Source of the DNA: Gracilaria gracilis
Taxonomy: Eukaryota; Rhodophyta; Florideophyceae; Gracilariales; Gracilariaceae
Assembly: GCA_030374805.1 (NCBI GenBank)
Contig: JARGSG010000036.1
Coordinates: 533,750-597,749 of the forward strand
Direction of reading: 5' to 3'
DNA length: 64,000 nt
Shown: positions 55,783 through 64,000 of the stretch, one piece after another
How the letters are laid out: every line of letters begins with the position of its first letter
How positions within the stretch are numbered: position 1 is the first letter of the stretch
Translations under genes and position numbers: made by a program
Notes under the pieces: model-generated
Database searches by the model: none
What the model saw: only the letters and a program-made list of their open reading frames with translations
What the model was told of the DNA's origin: nothing

Positions 55783-56383
55783 TCACGGTAAGCAAACTGG
55801 TTACCCCCCACTCGGACGACTTGTCATGGGTAAGTCGACACCTCATTCTGGTGCAGTAGTTGTCTATAAAAGGGCCGGAGTGGTCGCATCTCGACCAACT
55901 CTGGCCAGACCACTTCCCCTTTCACAACGACCCCCCGTTTTCCTTCACAGCAAAATCTGTCTTGCTTCCCCCTGTCGTTCTCTCCCTCCCTTCAACCTTT
56001 CCTTTTCCCTTGGTGGCTTGGTCTCCCGCCCTCTTCCGACAAGAGCCTGAAAAGCACTACCCCTTTCTTGGATCGGTCTTGTGCTCCTGCTTTAGAAGTG
56101 TCGCTCCCCGCAGGTGATCCAAGTTCGGTCCTGCGAGAGGGAGCTTCTGCTTTTGTGTTGTCGTTTCGTGTCAGTTGCCGCCCGCACCAGACCTATAGTT
56201 TTGGTCGTGCTGTGGCTTACGATTGCTACACGTTTCAGCTCCGTCGTCGATACTTTGCACAGTTTGTGTGTTTACTACGGACTCTTGCCTACTACCGCTA
56301 CACAGCGTGTTGGGCTGGTACTCTCGAAAGCCCTTTTTGTTGTGTCCCCTTTGCATTGTGTTTTCCATGGTTCCCTGAAGAAG

Positions 56384-58586
56384 ATGGATGCAACTTTCGA
56401 GAAAGCCGGGTTCAATTCGAAGGCCCGGTTTGGTCTCCTCCGCCGTGCCGTCATGGAGTACGTCGACCCCGCACAATTCGTTGTGTTTCGCGGCTCTCAC
56501 GACTACGAGTCATTGAAGGCACTATTGAAGGACTTTGTGACCGGTAGAAACGTGTTGGAGTCCCACGGGGCTCTGCATGTCTTGCCGGCGCCGAAGAAGG
56601 TTATGCAGAGCCCGAAACAGGGCGATCCGTCCCCTCTTCTGCAGAACAAAGTCGATCTTCTCGCAAAGCAGCTCTCCCAGCTTACACTGATGATGAAGAA
56701 GACCCAGGCTCCACCTCAGAGGACTGAAGACGATCGCCAGCGCACTTGTGCCTACTGTCGTCAACTAGGGCACTGGGTGACGCGCTGTAGTCTCCATCCG
56801 CACCGCAATACCCGTTGCGGCAAGATGAGTGTCGCAATCGCCACATGCTGGTCTCGTGACCCTGCTTACGATCGCCGGCCCCCCGTTGGAGCTCCTCGTA
56901 GTGAGTCGGCAGCCGAAGACCGTTTCAGACAGAGCAATAGCGGTGGCCAGCAGGCTGGGCAGCCAAGTCAAGTCTCCGTTGGGACTGAGGGCTACGATGC
57001 TGATGACGAGGTGGTGGCAGCCACTAAGCGCACCGCCGAGGGCGTTCCTCTCCCGAAGCAGCAAAGAACGGCCGACCACATTGGCATTCAGTCGTTGCTT
57101 AACCCGTCGCAGCCGGCTCTAAGGAAGCAACTTGGCCGTTTTAGGCCAACAGGAGCCCCAAGACCCTCTCAGAAGGCCCGGAAGCCGGCAGCGAGAAATT
57201 CTTCGAATCGCGCTAAGCTTCAAGAGCATTTTGGCAAGTACAACTTGCTGGAGGAGTTAGCCAACGCGCCAACTGGTCTCACTTTTGGTCAGCTGGTTCG
57301 TGGCGATGCTGATGATGCCAAGAAGGACATTCGCCGCATCTTGTCTGGCAAGGCCTCTCCGTGTCAAGTAACGTTCGCAGAGATGTCTATGAAGGGAGAA
57401 TGCCTCAAAGTGGTCCCAGTGAAGGAGTATGGGACTCCCGCACAGGCTCTGCTAAATTCCGGGGCAAACCTTAATCTGATGTCTTCTGAGCTGGGCGAGA
57501 AGCTTTCGTTGAGTCCCAAGCCCACTGATCGTCAGATTCACGTGGCAAACGGCGACGTCGCTCTGGTTTGCGGCACGCTGCGTGATGTCCCCGTCATTTT
57601 CGATTCTGTGAGAGTCCCGCTCGAATTTCTGGTCATCGGAAGGCCCCCATTTGACCTCATCATTGGCTTTACCACCTCGGAGGCGATGCAAGCCTGCATC
57701 AACATCAGCACGCAGGAGGTGAAGATGGTATATGAGGGCTCGCCAATCCTACTCGGACTAGATTACGAGCGCGCTGGGATCGACGAGTTTGTGTCAATTT
57801 CTGGCACATATACTGAGGACATTACATCAGATTCCGATGAAGAGAGGTATGACTTTCCCTCCGAAGGAGATACTCTGTTCGCCTCGATTGAGGAGGACGA
57901 GGTTTTCTTCGACGGACACGCTTTGGGCCCAGAGGTGACCTTCGTCACGTTGGAAGGTGATCGCCCGACAATGGACCCAGATGGGCCTTGCGACTCTGAT
58001 CATGACAATCAAGAAGAGCAAGTCGGTGACACTGGTCAAGATCCCGAGTCCCGAGCCGCGGAGTTGGTTGGTTTGCGTCAGGTTGGTGCTCGTGCTCCGC
58101 CTCCGCCACCCATGACAACCGAAGAACGTGTCCTCGAACAATCGCGTGATGTCGCTGTCAACGAGAACAGGCGCTACGAGGACGCAGAAGCTACAGACGA
58201 TGAAGATGATTCTGACGAAGAAGATGAAGATGAAAATGAAGATGAAGATGAAGATGAAGATGAAGATGAAAATGAAGATGGAGATGAAGATGAAGATGAT
58301 GAAGATACCGAAGACGAAGTGGGGTGAGGTTAACCCAGTCTTGCACGTGCCGTTTGAGACATACCCGGTTGTGTTCGAGGAACCTGGTCTGACTATTCCG
58401 ATCCGCGACGAGGTTCTTCTTCTCCCACGCCGAGATGAGGAGGAGCCAGATCGCCAAGACTTTCTCTACATCAAGGTCAGAAGGCGTCACTTAGTTCATC
58501 CCGGTGCCCCCTTTCTTTCAGTCACGACGGACGGTTTGCCTTTCGGGGCTGAAGGTGAGCTCCCCCAGGATGATTTTGGGGCATGA
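56384..58586 (+). pseudogene. Gag-protease-like protein, copy 2 (one frameshift)
   Basis: Same domain order as copy 1. Visible differences are few: MSSELG where copy 1 has MCSELG, and a silent change in TSEA. One extra G in the run at 58321-58324 shifts the frame after TEDEVG; the remaining residues are read in the frame of the ORF ending at 58586. As the only frameshift in an otherwise perfect 2.2-kb ORF, and lying in a homopolymer, it may be a base-calling error. Confidence 0.65.
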
Positions 58587-58996
58587 ACATCTACTTCTCA
58601 CAGAATCAGATATCGGCCCCAGTTGAGTACCACATCCCTGAAGGAAAGGGAGCTTCCAGTGGTTTTCGAGATTTCATTGGAGCTCAGAACGGATTTCAGA
58701 CTTCTAAGGACGGCCCTGCTTCACCCAGTCAAGGACAGGACGGAAGAAGAACCCCTGCAGTGCCCCATGGTCTTGTGCTTGCCTCTGAGAGTGATGCCTG
58801 CGTAGCACACGAGGTGGAGTACCCTCTTCAGGACACCATCGCCTGTGATGACCATGGGCGCGCCTTCGAACGCCGAGACTTTCCCCCAGACACCGACCAG
58901 AAGCAGGTCATTCTTGATCGTTTGTCGCATTTCTCCAGGACAGTTCAGCAGAAGCTTTTGTCGATTCTCTTTTCCACTGCCGATATCAAGACGTAG
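58583..58996 (+). CDS. Second ORF of tandem unit 2
   Basis: Identical to 53405-53818 except G to E in HIPEGKG. ATGA overlap with the first ORF as in unit 1. Confidence 0.45.
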   Translation: MNIYFSQNQISAPVEYHIPEGKGASSGFRDFIGAQNGFQTSKDGPASPSQGQDGRRTPAVPHGLVLASESDACVAHEVEYPLQDTIACDDHGRAFERRDFPPDTDQKQVILDRLSHFSRTVQQKLLSILFSTADIKT

Positions 58997-61900
58997 AGGT
59001 CAATAAATTTTCTTATCGACACCTCCTCTGAAGTTGCAGAATGCCAAGTAGGCATCTCTATTACAACATGATAAAACTAATAGAATGAATTGGGCTAGAT
59101 TAAAGCATGCTCGGAAACATCGAAAACAGGGTTGAGTTGTTCGGTCTGATGAATAGAAGCTTAACTTCGATGGACCTGATGGCTTTGCATTTTATTGGCA
59201 TGATCGGCCAAAAAAAACGGATGATGTCTACACGTAAAAAAAACGGACTAATTAGGGGTTGGGGTTGCTTTACTAAAGTTGTTGCGGATTAATCGGCCGT
59301 ACTAAAGCTTAATCAAGATTTGGAGAACTATTTCACTATAATATAGAACTACTTGTTTTCATTTGAGTAACAGAATTGTATAGAACGGTCGGCGTTTCGG
59401 CAAGATAATGCTAGTAAAATGTGCGGTGCCACAATGGAATAAAATTGAGCGCACCACGTGTAAGAACTGTATTCCAAGCATGAAAGAGCGCTGTGATACC
59501 GTCTTAGAAACAGAGGGAATGTAAACACACTACTAGATTGTTGGTAGAACTCCCAACTGTGCACCCTGTCGTAAACAGATTTCCGGTTTTTGGTAACCGT
59601 TTTAAAGAAACATAGCTTTCTATAAGAGCTTTTAAACTTTTGTTTCCTCTTTTGTACTCTGTTCTATACAGTTTTTATGAGTAGAAACGTTCGAACATCA
59701 GCGACGAAAACTTTTTACCTAAACTAGAATTACTGGGGTATCGTATAGGAGTTTCGCGCACTGTAGATCTTTATTTAAGAAAATTTTGGGTTATTTTTGT
59801 AAAGAGGTCGCGTTTACAACAACATGCTTTCTAATTAAACAGGCCTTATATGTAATCTCGCCTGGATTTCAAAATAGGCCAGAGAATAAGGGCATCTCCA
59901 ATGAGTAGAGATTTGCTCCAGTTAGTATGTTTCTAGAGAGTTCGTCGCTAATAATGGAAACAAGAATGGTGTTTTAAAAAACAACCAAATCTTCGAAAAC
60001 CTACTGTACTACTTCAAAAAAACTGAATACAAACCAATTTTAAAATTAACCTTGGCGAATATTCAAAATGACGCCAACACAGTAGGTGCACAACTACATT
60101 TCACTCTTAGTAAAGACCCGGGACTTTCCAATAACATTTAATATTTCACGGAGATTATAAAACACTACATTCCCTATCATCCCCTACTGTCAACCAAACA
60201 TTATATTCACGCTCTCTAACGATATGATCACTGCTGCGCTTCGAATGCCTCTAAATATTGCTGCTCAACGCGCATGAAAAATAAACTGGCACTCTACACC
60301 GGATGGTGCCACTGACAAAGAAACAAATTCTAACAGTCCTGTTTTTTATTCCTTCTAACAAAACGCAGGCAATCAAAACATCCTTATTATAACCCATTTT
60401 ACCAGTGTTCAGTTCGAAAAAATGTATGGTTTTCTTGTTGGTCACTGTGAACCAAAGAAAAACAAGTTTATTGGAACAAGACTAGGACGTCAAGTACGCC
60501 TCTAGGTCTAACAGCAAGTTCAGTATGCAACTCGGGTTTCCGTAGCGACAGTCTGCGTAGCGAAGCACAGGCCGTCACGGACACCGGCGGAGTAGCTCCA
60601 CGGCGACAACGTCAGCGCGTCACGGACCTCGCGTGACACGTGGCGAATTACATGGGCGAGGGCCATTAGGAGATCGCCACATCGGTACATCATTCCTTCG
60701 GCGAATGGGTTTGCGGCGGGCGTGTCGGAGCCACCAATGACGGACTTTTCGACCCTGCTGGGGCTCTCGACAGCCTCCAAGTTAAAGACGGGGGCGTTGA
60801 AAACGGAGTTGCAGCAGGAACAGGTGAAAACGGGAGGACGACATCGCGGATGATGGAAGAAGCCGGAGACGCCGGTTCCAACCCGCCGCCCGATAAGGTT
60901 AGGTAGAGAGTTGCGAGGCTTTTCAGCCTCAAATTAGTCGTAGTTGCGTTAGAGGCCGACAATCACGGTAAGCAAACTGGTTACCCCCCCACTCGGACGA
61001 CTTGTCATGGGTAAGTCGACACCTCATTCTGGTGCAGTAGTTGTCTATAAAAGGGCCGGAGTGGTCGCATCTCGACCAACTCTGGCCAGACCACTTCCCC
61101 TTTCACAACGACCCCCCGTTTTCCTTCACAGCAAAATCTGTCTTGCTTCCCCCTGTCGTTCTCCTCCCTCCCTTCAACCTTTCCTTTTCCCTTGGTGGCT
61201 TGGTCTCCCGCCCTCTTCCGACAAGAGCCTGAAAAGCACTACCCCTTTCTTGGATCGGTCTTGTGCTCCTGCTTTAGAAGTGTCGATCCCCGCAGGTGAT
61301 CCAAGTTCGGTCCTGCGAGAGGGAGCTTCTGCTTTTGTGTTGTCGTTTCGTGTCAGTTGCCGCCCGCACCAGACCTATAGTTTTGGTCGTGCTGTGGCTT
61401 ACGATTGCTACACGTTTCAGCTCCGTCGTCGATACTTTGCACAGTTTGTGTGTTTACTACGGACTCTTGCCTACTACCGCTACACAGCGTGTTGGGCTGG
61501 TACTCTCGAAAGCCCTTTTTGTTGTGTCCCCTTTGCATTGTGTTTTCCATGGTTCCCTGAAGAAGATGGATGCAACTTTCGAGAAAGCCGGGTTCAATTC
61601 GAAGGCCCGGTTTGGTCTCCTCCGCCGTGCCGTCATGGAGTACGTCGACCCCCGCACAATTCGTTGTGTTTCGCGGCTCTCACGACTACGAGTCATTGAA
61701 GGCACTATTGAAGGACTTTGTGACCGGTAGAAACGTGTTGGAGTCCCACGGGGCTCTGCATGTCTTGCCGGCGCCGAAGAAGGTTATGCAGAGCCCGAAA
61801 CAGGGCGATCCGTCCCCTCTTCTGCAGAACAAAGTCGATCTTCTCGCAAAGCAGCTCTCCCAGCTTACACTGATGATGAAGAAGACCCAGGCTCCACCTC

Positions 61901-64000
61901 AGAGGACTGAAGACGATCGCCAGCGCACTTGTGCCTACTGTCGTCAACTAGGGCACTGGGTGACGCGCTGTAGTCTCCATCCGCACCGCAATACCCGTTG
62001 CGGCAAGATGAGTGTCGCAATCGCCACATGCTGGTCTCGTGACCCCTGCTTACGATCGCCGGCCCCCCGTTGGAGCTCCTCGTAGTGAGTCGGCAGCCGA
62101 AGACCGTTTCAGACAGAGCAATAGCGGTGGCCAGCAGGCTGGGCAGCCAAGTCAAGTCTCCGTTGGGACTGAGGGCTACGATGCTGATGACGAGGTGGTG
62201 GCAGCCACTAAGCGCACCGCCGAGGGCGTTCCTCTCCCGAAGCAGCAAAGAACGGCCGACCACATTGGCATTCAGTCGTTGCTTAACCCGTCGCAGCCGG
62301 CTCTAAGGAAGCAACTTGGCCGTTTTAGGCCAACAGGAGCCCCCAAGACCCTCTCAGAAGGCCCGGAAGCCGGCAGCGAGAAATTCTTCGAATCGCGCTA
62401 AGCTTCAAGAGCATTTTGGCAAGTACAACTTGCTGGAGGAGTTAGCCAACGCGCCAACTGGTCTCACTTTTGGTCAGCTGGTTCGTGGCGATGCTGATGA
62501 TGCCAAGAAGGACATTCGCCGCATCTTGTCTGGCAAGGCCTCTCCGTGTCAAGTAACGTTCGCAGAGATGTCTATGAAGGGAGAATGCCTCAAAGTGGTC
62601 CCAGTGAAGGAGTATGGGACTCCCCGCACAGGCTCTGCTAAATTCCGGGGCAAACCTTAATCTGATGTCTTCTGAGCTGGGCGAGAAGCTTTCGTTGAGT
62701 CCCAAGCCCACTGATCGTCAGATTCACGTGGCAAACGGCGACGTCGCTCTGGTTTGCGGCACGCTGCGTGATGTCCCCGTCATTTTTCGATTCTGTGAGA
62801 GTCCCGCTCGAATTTCTGGTCATCGGAAGGCCCCCATTTGACCTCATCATTGGCTTTACCACCTCGGAGGCGATGCAAGCCTGCATCAACATCAGCACGC
62901 AGGAGGTGAAGATGGTATATGAGGGCTCGCCAATCCTACTCGGACTAGATTACGAGCGCGCTGGGATCGACGAGTTTGTGTCAATTTCTGGCACATATAC
63001 TGAGGACATTACATCAGATTCCGATGAAGAGAGGTATGACTTTCCCTCCGAAGGAGATACTCTGTTCGCCTCGATTGAGGAGGACGAGGTTTTCTTCGAC
63101 GGACACGCTTTGGGCCCAGAGGTGACCTTCGTCACGTTGGAAGGTGATCGCCCGACAATGGACCCCAGATGGGCCTTGCGACTCTGATCATGACAATCAA
63201 GAAGAGCAAGTCGGTGACACTGGTCAAGATCCCGAGTCCCGAGCCGCGGAGTTGGTTGGTTTGCGTCAGGTTGGTGCTCGTGCTCCGCCTCCGCCACCCA
63301 TGACAACCGAAGAACGTGTCCTCGAACAATCGCGTGATGTCGCTGTCAACGAGAACAGGCGCTACGAGGGCGCAGAAGCTACAGACGATGAAGATGATTC
63401 TGACGAAGAAGATGAAGATGAAAATGAAGATGAAGATGAAGATGAAGATGAAGATGAAAATGAAGATGGAGATGAAGATGAAGATGATGAAGATACCGAA
63501 GACGAAGTGGGTGAGGTTAACCCAGTCTTGCACGTGCCGTTTGAGACATACCCGGTTGTGTTCGAGGAACCTGGTCTGACTATTCCGATCCGCGACGAGG
63601 TTCTTCTTCTCCCACGCCGAGATGAGGAGGAGCCAGATCGCCAAGACTTTCTCTACATCAAGGTCAGAAGGCGTCACTTAGTTCATCCGGTGCCCCCCTT
63701 TCTTTCAGTCACGACGGACGGTTTGCCTTTCGGGGCTGAAGGTGAGCTCCCCCAGGATGATTTTGGGGCATGAACATCTACTTCTCACAGAATCAGATAT
63801 CGGCCCCAGTTGAGTACCACATCCCTGGAGGAAAGGGAGCTTCCAGTGGTTTTCGAGATTTCATTGGAGCTCAGAACGGATTTCAGACTTCTAAGGACGG
63901 CCCTGCTTCACCCAGTCAAGGACAGGACGGAAGAAGAACCCCTGCAGTGCCCCATGGTCTTGTGCTTGCCTCTGAGAGTGATGCCTGCGTAGCACACGAG
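58978..64000 (+). repeat. Tandem unit 3, cut by the window end
   Basis: Closer to unit 2 than to unit 1. The TATA box is at 61046-61053. It has at least ten one-base insertions relative to units 1 and 2, mostly in runs of C, G or T. Confidence 0.85.
61566..63773 (+). pseudogene. Gag-protease-like protein, copy 3 (multiple homopolymer frameshifts)
   Basis: All domains are present but split among frames. One extra base lies in each of the runs at 61649-61653, 62043-62046, 62340-62344, 62622-62625, 62783-62787 and 63163-63166, and near 63690 a lost C is compensated by a gained C. Outside these positions the sequence is almost identical to copy 2, including the NSG site. The second ORF starts at about 63770 and runs off the window. 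Confidence 0.7.

Larger units (their letters stand above)
53800..58977 (+). repeat. Tandem unit 2 (5.18 kb)
   Basis: Nearly identical to unit 1 within the gag-like gene but with about 20 differences in the 1 kb before it (55303-56280 against 50126-51103). The TATA box is at 55865-55872. Confidence 0.85.

Noticed and set aside
1-64000. tRNA and rRNA genes
   Set aside because: I looked for T-arm-like blocks and rRNA-like runs and found none that fold convincingly.

Overview
The window looks like repeat-rich nuclear DNA from a eukaryote. It holds Ty3/gypsy LTR retrotransposons, KDZ/Plavaka-like DNA transposons, short probable introns and TATA boxes. There are no bacterial operons, no ribosome binding sites and no recognisable housekeeping gene. 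Moderate GC with retrotransposon-dominated sequence would fit a multicellular red alga such as Chondrus, but that is a guess from overall character and no marker gene in the window proves it.

Layout. Positions 1-45,090 are one nest of transposons. The outermost layer is a gypsy element (R1): its pol 3' end with a chromodomain lies at about 12.2-12.7 kb, an antisense gene is split between 12.8-14.1 kb and 42.6-44.2 kb, and its 3' LTR is at about 44.6-45.1 kb. Two DNA transposons of one family sit in R1: insert 1 (before position 1 to 11,821) and insert 2 (14,125-42,605). Insert 2 was in turn hit by a second gypsy element, R2 (16,987-36,861; 508-bp LTRs, TSD CTTGG). R2 was then hit in pol by insert 3 (20,670-29,032). 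All visible insert ends read CGGTGTT...AACACCG, are packed with GCTAG subterminal repeats, and abut ACGT (once ACGC), taken as a 4-bp target duplication.

The insert family has common parts: a divergent gene pair (coiled-coil protein and a ketopantoate-reductase-like protein), arrays of 73-bp perfect-type palindromes, and (inserts 2 and 3) a decayed KDZ/Plavaka-like transposase. Insert 1 also carries what looks like a DNA and chromatin modification cargo: a beta-class N6/N4 DNA methyltransferase followed in frame by a SET-like domain on the minus strand, and a ParB-like domain followed by a 2-oxoglutarate/Fe(II) dioxygenase on the plus strand. These are interrupted by single in-frame stops and two frame changes, so this copy is probably recently dead. 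It is the most interesting system in the window.

Both gypsy elements carry, between pol and the 3' LTR, a long gene on the opposite strand. Its product is conserved between R1 and R2, including a hydrophobic segment that looks membrane-spanning.

Positions 45,091-48,620 hold nothing I can name. From 48,626 to the end there are three head-to-tail copies of a 5.18-kb unit. Each has a TATA box, a gag-like protein with a CCHC knuckle, a retropepsin fold whose catalytic Asp is Asn, a long acidic tract, and a short downstream ORF overlapping by ATGA. There is no reverse transcriptase or integrase. The third copy has +1 frameshifts almost only in homopolymers, which look like sequencing errors.
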